Shown one piece after another: positions 25,763 through 34,308 of a DNA stretch of 64,000 bases (position 1 is its first letter; each line of letters starts with the position of its first letter). The notes beneath the pieces are model-generated. The model saw only the letters and a program-made list of their open reading frames with translations, was not told the DNA's origin and made no database searches. This DNA is from Thermoanaerobaculum sp964488355 (GTDB lineage Bacteria > Acidobacteriota > Thermoanaerobaculia > Thermoanaerobaculales > Thermoanaerobaculaceae): the NCBI GenBank assembly GCA_964488355.1, contig CAZAUJ010000014.1, positions 3,202 through 67,201 of the forward strand. The letters are read 5' to 3'. A program made the position numbers and the translations under genes.

Positions 25763-28456
25763 TTAGTACTCCACCTTGAAGCCGATTTGCACCTGCCGCG
25801 GTGCTTGCCAGCCCGTGGGTTTCTTGAAGGTGGCACTGGAGGCGCTGTTACCTCCCCGGGCCGTGGGTTGCTGGTTGTTGAAGGCGTTGAATAGGTCGAA
25901 GTAAAAGGCCAACTTCACCGGTCCAACGTTTAGCGGGTGCTCCACATGGAAGTCCGCTTCCCAGTTGTTGCCTACCCGCTTGGAGCCAGCCCGCACCAGG
26001 GGCACGGTGCCGAAATCCCCGGGCTCGGTCCAGGTATAGACGTTGCCCGAGCTCCAGAAGGCGGAGATGCCAAAGATGGTCTTCCACGGCGCGGTCCAGG
26101 ACCCGTTGAACTTGACCTCGTGCGGGCTTTCCGGTTTGCCGTACCACAGGGGATCGAAGGCATCGGGCTGATCGCCATAACCGGAAAACTGGGAGAAACC
26201 GCGCGCCTGTGCCCAGGCGCGCGAGCGCAGCACGTAGGTGTAGTTAGCGATGAACTGGAAGCCATCAGGGCCGAAGCGCTTGCGCAGGCTAAACTCGAGC
26301 GCTTGGTACTCCTTCCACTTGGCGTTGGTGGTGAACACGCGGCCATCGGCCACCTCCACCCGCTTGAGCGGGGCGTTGGCCCACAGGTACGCCCCATCAA
26401 ATTCGGGGTCCAGGTCCTCAATGCCCTTCGGCTGTTCGCGCCACACGTAGGTGACGCCGGCCGCCATCTGCTGGCTCAGCCGCTTCTCGAAACCCAGGGT
26501 GAACTCGTCCGTATAGACGGGGTCCAGGCCTGGGTCGATGCCGTAGCCCGATTCACCGATGGGGATTTGCCACTGCAAGCCCCAGCAGGAGTCGGGGTAG
26601 GTCCAGATGTCCCGCCCGTCAACCGTGCAGCTGCCGTTCCAGGCCCACAGTTCGTAGGTGGCGGGTGTGGAGCTCAGGGTGTTGCCGATGTAGTTGGAGG
26701 CCACATCGTAAAAACGCGCCAGGGACGCGCGAATGGCGTCGCCGTTGAGGTCATAGGCAAAGCCCAAGCGCGGTGCCAGCTGCTCACCGAAGGAGAAGGA
26801 CAGCACCTTGCTCCCCACGTTGTTTTCCGCCTTGAGCGACTCGGCCCGAACGCCGATGTTGAAGGTGGCCTTACCCACCTTCCAGGCATCCTGGACAAAC
26901 AAAGCCCAGTAGCGGTCTTTGTTGGTGATGGGGCCAGGCTCCAGCGCGTAAAAGAAGCGAAGGGACGGACGCGGAAAGTCGCCCACGTAACCGGCAGTTT
27001 GGTAGTAACCGGCTGGGTTGTGAACCGAACCCGCCGCCGGCTTGATATCCAGGAACTCCACGCCCGCTTTGAACTGGTGAGACCCGCCGCGCGTGTCCAG
27101 GTAGTAGGAACCGGTCAGCAGGAACCCGTCGCGATCACGTTTGGAACGATAGTCTTCCCAGGGCGCCCCGTAGTAGTAGCCTTCGGTGCGGTCCAGGATA
27201 AAGGGCACCTGTCCCCATTGCGCCCTGGACTGCGGGCTGTAGTTCAGCTCCTGCCGGTGGCGCTGATACTTGGCCTCGAGAAACAGGTTGCTGGTGAGCA
27301 CGCCGTACCACTGCAGGGAGGCGTTGTTGCCCCCTTGGAACTGCGTGTTTTCCGCCGACAGGGCTATGCCCTGACCGTAGTAGTAGCGCCCGTTGGCGTT
27401 GGAAATGTCGATGGGGTCTTCGTTGTAGAAGGCCACGAAGCTGTGGCTGGGGTTGAGCTGGAAGGACAACTTGCCGGACAAGTAGTGGCCCTTGTAATTG
27501 GAGATCTCTTGCACGGAGTTACCGGCTTGCGCGTCCGCCAGGGTTCGATAACGCCCAAAGGTTTGCTCGCGGTCGCGGCCCTCGTATGCAAGGTAAAACC
27601 ACAGCCGGTCCTTGATGAACGGTCCGCCCAGGGTGACGGAAGGCCGCAGCTCGTCAGTGGCTACTTGGGCGGCCTTCTTGCGCCCCGTTTCCTTTTCGAT
27701 GCCCGGCCTGGCGTTCCAGTCGCTATCTTGTTTGACTACCCTGGCCAACAGGCTGAAGGTGTTGCCACCGGACTTGGTCACCAGGTTGATCACGCCACCG
27801 GTGGCGCGGCCGTATTCAGCGGCGAAACCAGCGGTTTGCACCTGTGCTTCCTGGATGGTGTCCCAGTTAATGGCCGTCCCCCAGGTCGCCGTGCGCGGGT
27901 CAGTGGTGTCAACACCGTCGATGAGGTAGACGTTATCATCACCTGAACCACCATGGACGTTGGGGTTGTTGGCTGCTTTCACGCCGGGGGCGAGCTGCAT
28001 CATCGTCTGGAAGGTGCGGTTGGTAGCCAGGGTATCCACCAGTGTCCAGTCCACGGTGGTGTCCACGGTGGACTTGGAGGTATCCACGACGATTTTCTCG
28101 GCGGTGACGGTGATGGCCTCGGCGAACTGGGAGAGGGACATTTCGGCGGAGATGGCGGTTTCCTTGCCCAGGTTGACGATGATGCCGGTTTGTGCCAGGG
28201 TGTTGAAGCCGGAGAGCTCGAAGCGCAGGGTGTAGTCCTTACCTGGGGGAACGGGTACGAAGCGGAAGCGGCCCTGGGTGTCGGTGACGGCCACGCGGGT
28301 GCCCTGCATGGCGGGGCCGGAGAGGGTCACGGTCACGCCAGGCAGGGGTTGCTGCTGGTTGTCCACCACCGTGCCGGCGATGGACCCGTACTGCTGCTGT
28401 GCCCAAACCGGCACCGCCAACAGCACGGCCAACAAAAGATACGGTATTCGCCTCAT
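25763..28456 (-). CDS. Oar-like TonB-dependent receptor, intact
   Basis: An 897-residue outer-membrane receptor: signal peptide (MRRIPYLLLAVLLAVPVWAQQ), carboxypeptidase-regulatory-like domain (about 25-110), plug (about 120-250, with YLIDGVDTTDPRTATWGTAINWDTI) and a 22-strand-type barrel ending in GFKVEY. Oar-type receptors are expanded in Acidobacteriota and take up large or complex substrates; nothing here fixes the ligand. AAGGAGGGAG precedes ATG 28456. It is tandem with a broken paralogue at 22092-24764. Codons about 8-153 are nucleotide-identical between the two, the rest clearly diverged. A strong terminator follows. Confidence 0.93.
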   Translation of the reverse strand: MRRIPYLLLAVLLAVPVWAQQQYGSIAGTVVDNQQQPLPGVTVTLSGPAMQGTRVAVTDTQGRFRFVPVPPGKDYTLRFELSGFNTLAQTGIIVNLGKETAISAEMSLSQFAEAITVTAEKIVVDTSKSTVDTTVDWTLVDTLATNRTFQTMMQLAPGVKAANNPNVHGGSGDDNVYLIDGVDTTDPRTATWGTAINWDTIQEAQVQTAGFAAEYGRATGGVINLVTKSGGNTFSLLARVVKQDSDWNARPGIEKETGRKKAAQVATDELRPSVTLGGPFIKDRLWFYLAYEGRDREQTFGRYRTLADAQAGNSVQEISNYKGHYLSGKLSFQLNPSHSFVAFYNEDPIDISNANGRYYYGQGIALSAENTQFQGGNNASLQWYGVLTSNLFLEAKYQRHRQELNYSPQSRAQWGQVPFILDRTEGYYYGAPWEDYRSKRDRDGFLLTGSYYLDTRGGSHQFKAGVEFLDIKPAAGSVHNPAGYYQTAGYVGDFPRPSLRFFYALEPGPITNKDRYWALFVQDAWKVGKATFNIGVRAESLKAENNVGSKVLSFSFGEQLAPRLGFAYDLNGDAIRASLARFYDVASNYIGNTLSSTPATYELWAWNGSCTVDGRDIWTYPDSCWGLQWQIPIGESGYGIDPGLDPVYTDEFTLGFEKRLSQQMAAGVTYVWREQPKGIEDLDPEFDGAYLWANAPLKRVEVADGRVFTTNAKWKEYQALEFSLRKRFGPDGFQFIANYTYVLRSRAWAQARGFSQFSGYGDQPDAFDPLWYGKPESPHEVKFNGSWTAPWKTIFGISAFWSSGNVYTWTEPGDFGTVPLVRAGSKRVGNNWEADFHVEHPLNVGPVKLAFYFDLFNAFNNQQPTARGGNSASSATFKKPTGWQAPRQVQIGFKVEY
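27996..28434. repeat. 439-bp exact repeat, copy 2 (5' end of second receptor gene)
   Basis: Matches 24304-24742 base for base by eye; sequence differs immediately on both sides (TGCATCATCG begins the identity, and the copies part after CACGGCCAACA). Confidence 0.9.
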
Positions 28457-28475
28457 TGCTCCCTCCTTTCTCGCT

Positions 28476-28526
28476 CATCAAAGCCTCTACCTGAGCCTTG
28501 CGCTCCGTGCTTCGGCGGCTTTGATG
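28476..28526. promoter_or_regulatory. Inverted repeat in the leader of the second receptor gene
   Basis: CATCAAAGCC (28476-28485) and GGCTTTGATG (28517-28526) form a perfect 10-bp inverted repeat with a 31-base spacer, 20 bases upstream of the ATG. It could be an operator or an RNA stem. Confidence 0.35.
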
Positions 28527-28596
28527 GCCGAGGAGGGTGGAAGCAATTTTCGTGCCCGTTTTAGAGCAGGTCATACCCTGGTAGACCCGTGCCGAT

Positions 28597-28612
28597 GTTC
28601 GAAGAGTCGAAC
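28597..28612. promoter_or_regulatory. Short palindrome upstream of the second receptor gene
   Basis: GTTCGA-AGAG-TCGAAC, a perfect 6-bp arm palindrome about 140 bases before the ATG and just past the preceding gene's end. Possible regulator site; no other support. Confidence 0.25.
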
Positions 28613-28627
28613 ACCCCGCCGCCGGCC

Positions 28628-30247
28628 TCAAGGGGCGGTGGCCGTGCAGTCACCGCCCTCGCTGCGGGCAGCGTACAGGGCGGCTTCAGCAGCCTTGAGC
28701 AGCTCGGCGGCGCTGGCCTGGCGGGCCGGCCCTGCCGCCGCTAAGCCCGCTGTGGGCCGCAGAAGCGTCCTTCCAGGCAGCTGCCGCAGCGCCCGTCGCA
28801 GGCGCTCCACCTGGGCTAGGGCCTCCCGCTCGCCCAGGCCCTCCAGCAGCAGGGCCAGCGTTTCCCTTCCAAAGCGGGACAAAAGGTCGCAGTGCCGCAC
28901 CTGCCTCCGCACTTCCTCCAACACTGCTTCCACCTCCACCGGGCTGCCGGCAGCCGTGGTCAACCGCATGAGGGCCAGGGAAAAGGGGGCATGGGAGGGA
29001 GCAGCCAAGCGCTGCTGGACTTCTTGCACGAACAGGGGCAAGGGCAGAAGGCCCGAGGAGGGCAGCAGGCGCGCAGCGTGATGCTGGGCCCAGCGCATGG
29101 TCAAATGAGAGGAAACACAAAGGGCAAAAACCACGCCCGCGGCGGAGCTGTAGAGGGTCACACCCCCAAGCGTGGGCCGAGGGATAAGCGACAAGTCCAC
29201 CAGCACATCCGCCAGCACCGCCGGGAAAAACGCTGATGCCCCAAGCAAAAGGGGCCACCACATGCCTTTCTGCCGACGGATGGCTTTCGCCAGCTTGCCG
29301 ATGCCTAAGGAAACCAAGAAAGCGACGCTCAGCTCTGCCAGGTACACCCACAAATACAGGTCCAGGGTTTGCCGCCAGAGGAGGGCAAAGCCTGCACCCA
29401 CCGCCACCACCGCAGCAAACACAGTTGCCCAGGCTGGGGCTGGATGGCCTACGAGCGCGTGCAACACCAAAGGGAAAAGGCCCACAGCCAGCAGCAGGAA
29501 GACCACGTTCAGCCGGAAGTTGCCCGCCGGGGAGAGAAACACGCTGGGCCCCAGGCTGGCGTAGGTGACCTGGTAGCAGGCGAAAGCCACAAGAAAGCTC
29601 GTCCACCACCACTGTTCCCGCCCGCCGCCAAAGCGCAACGCCAAAAGGCCATGAAACAGGGCCACCACCGCCAACACGGTAGCCGAGACCCAAAGCAGCA
29701 GGTCGCGCCCCTGCTGGCGGCGAAGCAGGCGTTCGTAGCGATCGAGGGTGGGCGCCGGTCCCAGAAGGCCACCGAAGCGTCCCCCGTTGTACACGTGCAC
29801 CGCAAGCTCGTTGTACTCGCCATAGCGCAGGCTGGCTTTCGGCAGGCGGTAGATTCGCCTTTGCAACACGGCCGACTGGTAGGTTGGCGGAAAGCTGCCG
29901 CTGGCGCCGACGCGTTGGCCGTTGAGAAAAACCTCGTCCGCATCTCCCACGTACCCTAAGTCCAGGCCCAGGCTCTCGCTCGCCAGCTTGCTGGGCAGAA
30001 GGAAGGGAACACGATACCAAGCGTGGCCGTTGTAGCTGGCAAAGCCCTGCCGCTCCCACGCGCCGGGGACGCGCACCACCTGCCAGTGGGTTTTTTCCCG
30101 GAAGGGCGAGGACCAGGCTGGGTCATGGCCGGTGCGAAACCACCAGCTCCCCGCCAAAGAAACAGGGATGTCCTCGACCGCCACCGCCTGCGGTTGAGTC
30201 CAGGCTGCGGTCGCCAGCGCCCATAGGGTCATAAAGACAAGCCTCAC
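28628..30247 (-). CDS. Jelly-roll/7TM membrane sensor with a degenerate GGDEF domain
   Basis: A 539-residue protein: signal peptide (to about 17), a periplasmic beta-sandwich resembling sugar-binding or 7TMR-DISM domains (about 25-165, HAWYRVPFLLP, DADEVFLNGQRVG, YNELAVHVYNGG), seven hydrophobic helices (about 180-400) and a C-terminal GGDEF-like domain (about 420-535). At the catalytic signature DLLSRFGRETLALLL replaces R-x-GGDEF, so cyclase activity is not expected; it may bind nucleotide or only signal. GTG 30247 is chosen because GAGGTGAGG precedes it; it overlaps the rlpA stop (GTGA). Third gene of a purB-rlpA operon. Confidence 0.85.
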   Translation of the reverse strand: MRLVFMTLWALATAAWTQPQAVAVEDIPVSLAGSWWFRTGHDPAWSSPFREKTHWQVVRVPGAWERQGFASYNGHAWYRVPFLLPSKLASESLGLDLGYVGDADEVFLNGQRVGASGSFPPTYQSAVLQRRIYRLPKASLRYGEYNELAVHVYNGGRFGGLLGPAPTLDRYERLLRRQQGRDLLLWVSATVLAVVALFHGLLALRFGGGREQWWWTSFLVAFACYQVTYASLGPSVFLSPAGNFRLNVVFLLLAVGLFPLVLHALVGHPAPAWATVFAAVVAVGAGFALLWRQTLDLYLWVYLAELSVAFLVSLGIGKLAKAIRRQKGMWWPLLLGASAFFPAVLADVLVDLSLIPRPTLGGVTLYSSAAGVVFALCVSSHLTMRWAQHHAARLLPSSGLLPLPLFVQEVQQRLAAPSHAPFSLALMRLTTAAGSPVEVEAVLEEVRRQVRHCDLLSRFGRETLALLLEGLGEREALAQVERLRRALRQLPGRTLLRPTAGLAAAGPARQASAAELLKAAEAALYAARSEGGDCTATAP

Positions 30248-30873
30248 GGCCTCACCTCGGGGGCTGGGGCGCAGGGAACAACAAAGGTCTGGGGGAAGTT
30301 GGCCTGCAAAGAAGTGGCTACCTTCCGCGCCCTGGGCAAGCCGGCAAGGCCGGTAACCCTGACCCGCGTGAGCCCACCACCCGCGGGCAAGGTACGCCAG
30401 GCGTAGCCCCTCGCGTGCAGTAAGGCCACCGCCGCTTCCACGTTTTGGGCCAGGGCGAAAGCGCCCACCTGAACTTCCCAGCAAGGATTGCCAGGCATGC
30501 CGTCGCCCAGGCGCAGGACCCGCAGCCGCACGCGCGCCACGCCTTGGGTCAACATGCCCAACTCAGCGGCAGCGGCGCGCGAAAGGTCCAGGATGCGACC
30601 AGGCACGAACGGCCCCCGGTCGTTGATCACCACCTGCGCCTTTTTGCCGTTTTCCAGGTTGGTCACTTCCGCCAAGGTGCCAAAGGGGAGCGTGCGATGG
30701 GCCGCCGTCATGGCGTGCATATCGTACCTTTCTCCGGAGGCGGCTTGCCTCCCATGGTATGGCTCGCCATACCAGGAGGCCAGACCTTCTTCTTCCCCTG
30801 CGGGGGAACTGGCGGGCCGGGGAGCAGTGCTGCAGGCCACCGCGAGAAGGACCAGCACCCAAGCCAGGCGCAT
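30244..30873 (-). CDS. rlpA: RlpA-like septal ring lipoprotein with SPOR-like tail
   Basis: A 209-residue lipoprotein: signal MRLAWVLVLLAVAC with lipobox LAVAC (Cys15), a double-psi beta-barrel (about 30-130) with GLASWYGEPYHGR, the RTLPFGTLAEVTNLENGK and INDRGPFVPGRILDLS signatures, and a C-terminal SPOR-type fold (WEVQVGAFALAQNVEAA). RlpA enzymes are lytic transglycosylases or septal proteins acting on denuded peptidoglycan in the periplasm. It begins two bases after purB with GGAGG ahead, and its stop overlaps the following gene. Confidence 0.88.
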   Translation of the reverse strand: MRLAWVLVLLAVACSTAPRPASSPAGEEEGLASWYGEPYHGRQAASGERYDMHAMTAAHRTLPFGTLAEVTNLENGKKAQVVINDRGPFVPGRILDLSRAAAAELGMLTQGVARVRLRVLRLGDGMPGNPCWEVQVGAFALAQNVEAAVALLHARGYAWRTLPAGGGLTRVRVTGLAGLPRARKVATSLQANFPQTFVVPCAPAPEVRP

Positions 30874-30875
30874 GC

Positions 30876-32303
30876 CTAGACCTCCACCGCGACCTGATCG
30901 GTGGCGGGGGGGTGCTGCGCCAGCCACGGGGCCACCACCTGCTGGAGAAAGGCCTCCACCTGCTGGGGCGCACGCCCAGCAAAGCGCTGCGGGTCCAGCA
31001 GGGCCTCCAGCTCCTGGCGGCTAAAACCAAAGGCTGGGTCGGCAGCCACCAAATCCAGCAAGGGATTGTCGCGACCTTCCAGCTTGACCTGCGCCACCGC
31101 CTGCTGGGAAAGCTGCCGCAGCCGCTCGTGCAGTGCCTGGCGGTCGCCACCCCGGGCGGTGGCATGCATAAGGATGGCTTCGCTGGCTAGAAAGGGCAGG
31201 GCCTCCTTCAGGTTTCTCGCAATCATGGCCGGGTAGACCACCAAGCCGGCCGCCACGTTGGCCCACAGCAGCAGGTTGGCGTCTGCAGCCAAGAACGCTT
31301 CAGGTAATACCAGCCGGCGGTTGGCCGAATCGTCCAAGCTCCGCTCCAGCCATTGGGAGGCGGCGGTCCAGGCAGCGTTACCTGCCAGCTCGATGAGGTA
31401 ACGGGCCAGGGCGCACAGGCGCTCGCAGCGCATGGGGTTGCGTTTGTAAGGCATGGCCGAGGAGCCCACTTGCGTGGTTTCCTGTGGCTCTTCCAGTTCA
31501 CCCAGCCGCGAAAGCAAGCGCACGTCGGTGGCAAAGCGGTAGGCCGATTGGGCCAGGCCTGAAAGGGGCGCCAGGAGGTAGTACTCCACCTTTCGCGGTG
31601 AGGTCTGGCCGGTGACGGGGTAGGTGCCGGGGAAACCGAACGCCTGGGCAATGGCGCGATCCAGCGCGTCCACTTTCTCGTGCGAGCCCAGGAGCTCCAA
31701 GAAGGACGCCTGCGTGCCGGTGGTGCCTTTGGCGCCGCGCAGCCGCAGCTGGTTTTTTTCCCGCTCCAGCCGCTCCGCATCCAGCAGCAAATCGTAAAGC
31801 CAGAGGCACGCGCGCTTGCCAACGGTGGTGGGTTGTGCCGGCTGAAAGTGCGTGTGCCCCAAGCACACCAGCTCCTTATGCCTCTGGGCAAAGGCAGCCA
31901 GCTGCACCACCACCGCTGCTGCCCGCCCCAACAGCAGCTCGGCCGCTTCCCGCAGCAGGATGAGGTCCGCGTTGTCGGTGACGAAGCAGGAGGTGGCGCC
32001 CAGGTGCAGCCAGGGCCCGGCCGCCGGCGCGACCTCGGCAAAAGCGCGGATATGAGCCATCACGTCGTGGCGCGTCTGCTTTTCGATTTCCGCTGCCCGG
32101 CGCAGCTCCTCATCGCTGGGCGTGAGGTGCGCTTCCATTTGCTGCAAGGCCTCGTCGGGGATGGGAAGGCCCAGCTCCTTCTCGGCCCTCGCCAGGGCGA
32201 GCCAAAGCTTTCGCCAAAGGGCGATGCGTCGTTTGGGGGAAAAAAGCTGGCGCATGACCGCAGAGGCGTAGCGGCCAGTGAGGGGGTGCACGAACTCGTC
32301 CAT
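30876..32303 (-). CDS. purB: Adenylosuccinate lyase
   Basis: A 475-residue fumarase/aspartase-superfamily enzyme with VCLGHTHFQPAQPTTVGKR, GAKGTTGTQASF and the signature VGSSAMPYKRNPMRCE. It splits SAICAR and adenylosuccinate in purine synthesis. Start ATG 32303 gives the usual N-terminus (DEFVHPLTGRYAS); there is no Shine-Dalgarno, but CACAAT lies six bases upstream, suggesting a leaderless mRNA. An in-frame upstream start at 32360 lacks support. The sequence is closer in style to the longer, eukaryote-like PurB branch. First gene of the rlpA operon and divergent from arcC. Confidence 0.95.
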   Translation of the reverse strand: MDEFVHPLTGRYASAVMRQLFSPKRRIALWRKLWLALARAEKELGLPIPDEALQQMEAHLTPSDEELRRAAEIEKQTRHDVMAHIRAFAEVAPAAGPWLHLGATSCFVTDNADLILLREAAELLLGRAAAVVVQLAAFAQRHKELVCLGHTHFQPAQPTTVGKRACLWLYDLLLDAERLEREKNQLRLRGAKGTTGTQASFLELLGSHEKVDALDRAIAQAFGFPGTYPVTGQTSPRKVEYYLLAPLSGLAQSAYRFATDVRLLSRLGELEEPQETTQVGSSAMPYKRNPMRCERLCALARYLIELAGNAAWTAASQWLERSLDDSANRRLVLPEAFLAADANLLLWANVAAGLVVYPAMIARNLKEALPFLASEAILMHATARGGDRQALHERLRQLSQQAVAQVKLEGRDNPLLDLVAADPAFGFSRQELEALLDPQRFAGRAPQQVEAFLQQVVAPWLAQHPPATDQVAVEV

Positions 32304-32309
32304 GCGGCT

Positions 32310-32315
32310 ATTGTG
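32310..32315 (-). promoter_or_regulatory. Candidate leaderless -10 for purB
   Basis: CACAAT (4 of 6) followed by AGCCGC and ATG 32303 on the reverse strand. Confidence 0.35.
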
Positions 32316-32334
32316 CCATGGGCCACAAGCCGCC

Positions 32335-32363
32335 TTGACCAGCTTGTGAAGCCTAGGCACAAT
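32335..32363 (+). promoter_or_regulatory. Sigma70-type promoter of arcC
   Basis: TTGACC (5 of 6, 32335-32340), 17-base spacer, CACAAT (4 of 6, 32358-32363); the arcC ATG is 21 bases downstream with GGGGAGG between. Confidence 0.5.
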
Positions 32364-32383
32364 GGCTGCGGCGGGGAGGGGGT

Positions 32384-33352
32384 ATGAGCGCTGATAAAAA
32401 GCTTGCGGTGATTGCCTTTGGCGGCAACGCCTTGCTCCGCCCCCAAGACCACGGCACGCAGGAGGAGCAGTTCACCCTCGCCTGGAAGGCCACCCGCTGG
32501 CTGGCGGAGATCATCCACCGCGGGTATGAGCTGGCCATTGTGCACGGCAACGGGCCCCAGGTGGGCAACATCATGATCCAGGTGGAGGAGGCCATCACCA
32601 AGATCCCCCCGCAAACGCTGGATGTGTGCGTGGCCCAGACGGAGGGTTCCATCGGCTACATGCTGCAGAACCAGCTGCGCAACCGGCTTTTGGAGGAGCA
32701 AATCGAGAAGCCGGTGGTGACCGTGCTTACGGAGGTGGAGGTCTCACGCGACGACCCCGCCTTCGAAAACCCGTCCAAACCGGTGGGCCCTTACTTTACG
32801 GCCTACCGCGCCAACCAGCTGATGCAGGAGCAGGGTTGGGTGATGGTGGAGGACGCGGGTCGTGGCTGGCGTAAGGTGGTTCCCTCACCGGTTCCCAAGC
32901 GCATCTTGGATGTGGACGTGGTGCGCCGGCTCATCGAGGGAGGGGCGGTGGTCATTGCCTGCGGCGGCGGTGGCATCCCCGTCTATCAGGACGTGGGCGG
33001 GTACTACCGGGGGGTGGAGGCGGTGATCGACAAGGATTACTCCGCTGCCATTCTGGCTAGGGAGCTGGGCGCTGACCTTTTCATCATCCTCACGCAGGTG
33101 CCGCAGGTGGCGGAAAATTACGGGCGGCCCAACCAGCGCTGGCTGTCGCAGCTTTCCGTGAGCAAGGCCAAGGAGATGCTGGAGGCGCACCAGTTTCCCC
33201 CGGGTTCGATGGGACCGAAAATCCGCGCGGCCCTGCAGTTCGTCGAGGCCACAGGGAAAGAGGTGCTGATAACCGATGCGGAGCACTTGAAGGATGCGTT
33301 GGCACGCAAGGCGGGCACCTTCGTCGTGCCCGACGGGAGGGACGAGGCATGA
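32384..33352 (+). CDS. arcC: Carbamate kinase
   Basis: A 322-residue amino-acid-kinase fold enzyme. It opens KKLAVIAFGGNALLRPQD, then has VHGNGPQVGNIMIQ, the family-specific RGWRKVVPSPVPKRIL, VIACGGGGIPV and AVIDKDYSAAILA. It interconverts carbamoyl phosphate plus ADP with carbamate plus ATP. Overlap with the ornithine carbamoyltransferase gene (ATGA) suggests the pair runs either ATP-yielding citrulline breakdown or carbamoyl-phosphate supply to arginine synthesis. No arginine deiminase gene is nearby, so direction is open. Confidence 0.95.
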   Translation: MSADKKLAVIAFGGNALLRPQDHGTQEEQFTLAWKATRWLAEIIHRGYELAIVHGNGPQVGNIMIQVEEAITKIPPQTLDVCVAQTEGSIGYMLQNQLRNRLLEEQIEKPVVTVLTEVEVSRDDPAFENPSKPVGPYFTAYRANQLMQEQGWVMVEDAGRGWRKVVPSPVPKRILDVDVVRRLIEGGAVVIACGGGGIPVYQDVGGYYRGVEAVIDKDYSAAILARELGADLFIILTQVPQVAENYGRPNQRWLSQLSVSKAKEMLEAHQFPPGSMGPKIRAALQFVEATGKEVLITDAEHLKDALARKAGTFVVPDGRDEA

Positions 33353-34290
33353 TGTTTCGCAACCCATGGCAACGCCACAAGGACTTGCTTTCCATTCACG
33401 ATCTGAGCGCAGAGGAGGTGGAGGCTCTTTTCCAGCTGGCGGAAAACGTCAAGGCGCGCCCGGATCGCTACCGCCGCGCCCTGGAGGGCAAGACCTTGGC
33501 AATGATTTTTGAAAAGGCTTCCACTCGCACCCGCGTTTCGTTTGAGGTGGGGATGCTGCAGTTGGGAGGGCATGCCCTTTTCCTTTCCAGCCGCGACATC
33601 CAAGTTGGGCGCGGTGAGACCATAGCCGACACCGCCAGGGTGCTCTCACGGTACGTGGACGGCATCATGGCCCGCACGTTTGCCCACGAGACGGTGGTGG
33701 AGCTGGCGCGGCATGCTTCGGTGCCGGTGATCAACGGCCTCACCGACCTCTTGCACCCCTGCCAGGCCCTGGCCGATTACTTCACCGTGCGGGAAAAGTT
33801 TGGGCACACCCGAGGCTTGACGCTGGCGTATGTGGGGGATGGCAACAACATGTGCCACTCCCTGCTCTTCGGCGGGCCCAAGGTGGGCATGCACGTGCGC
33901 GTGGCCACGCCCCCGGGCTACCGTCCCAAGGAGGCCGTTCTGCAGCTGGCCCTGGCCGACGCGGCAGCTGCGGGCACCCGCATCGAGCTGTTTGATACGC
34001 CCGAGGAGGCGGTGGCCGGAGCCCACGTGGTCTATACCGACGTTTGGGCCTCGATGGGCCAAGAAGCGGAAGCGGAGCAGCGCACGCGCGACTTCGCCGG
34101 TTTCCAGGTAACCCCGGAGCTAATGGAGCGTGCGCAGCCTGAGGCGCTGTTCATGCATTGTTTGCCCTGCCATCGAGGGGAGGAGGTGCATGACGCGGTG
34201 GCCGACGGCCGCTGGTCGGTCATCTTCGACGAGGCAGAAAACCGCCTGCACGTTCAGAAGGCCATCCTGCTCTTGCTCTTGACCCGTTAA
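33349..34290 (+). CDS. argF: Ornithine carbamoyltransferase
   Basis: A 313-residue enzyme with the carbamoyl-phosphate site FEKASTRTRVSFEVGM (STRTR), LPV-like LTDLLHPCQALADYF (HPxQ), ornithine-site DVWASMGQE and the catalytic cysteine loop HCLPCHRGEEV. It makes citrulline from ornithine and carbamoyl phosphate. HPCQALAD with HCLPC supports OTC over aspartate carbamoyltransferase. It is translationally coupled to arcC and ends 18 bases before the TonB receptor gene, so all three may be co-transcribed. Anabolic versus catabolic role is not settled by sequence. Confidence 0.94.
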   Translation: MMFRNPWQRHKDLLSIHDLSAEEVEALFQLAENVKARPDRYRRALEGKTLAMIFEKASTRTRVSFEVGMLQLGGHALFLSSRDIQVGRGETIADTARVLSRYVDGIMARTFAHETVVELARHASVPVINGLTDLLHPCQALADYFTVREKFGHTRGLTLAYVGDGNNMCHSLLFGGPKVGMHVRVATPPGYRPKEAVLQLALADAAAAGTRIELFDTPEEAVAGAHVVYTDVWASMGQEAEAEQRTRDFAGFQVTPELMERAQPEALFMHCLPCHRGEEVHDAVADGRWSVIFDEAENRLHVQKAILLLLLTR

Positions 34291-34308
34291 GCGAAGAAAG
34301 AGCTGGCC

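Noticed and set aside
22983..27946. Two long open frames on the forward strand (590 and 669 codons) opposite the receptor genes
   Set aside because: They lie exactly antisense to well-supported receptor genes, have no ribosome site, and resemble each other only because the receptors do. GC-rich codon use leaves the antisense frame open.
28597..28612. tRNA T-arm-like GTTCGA sequence
   Set aside because: No acceptor, D or anticodon arms can be drawn around it; it is just a short palindrome.
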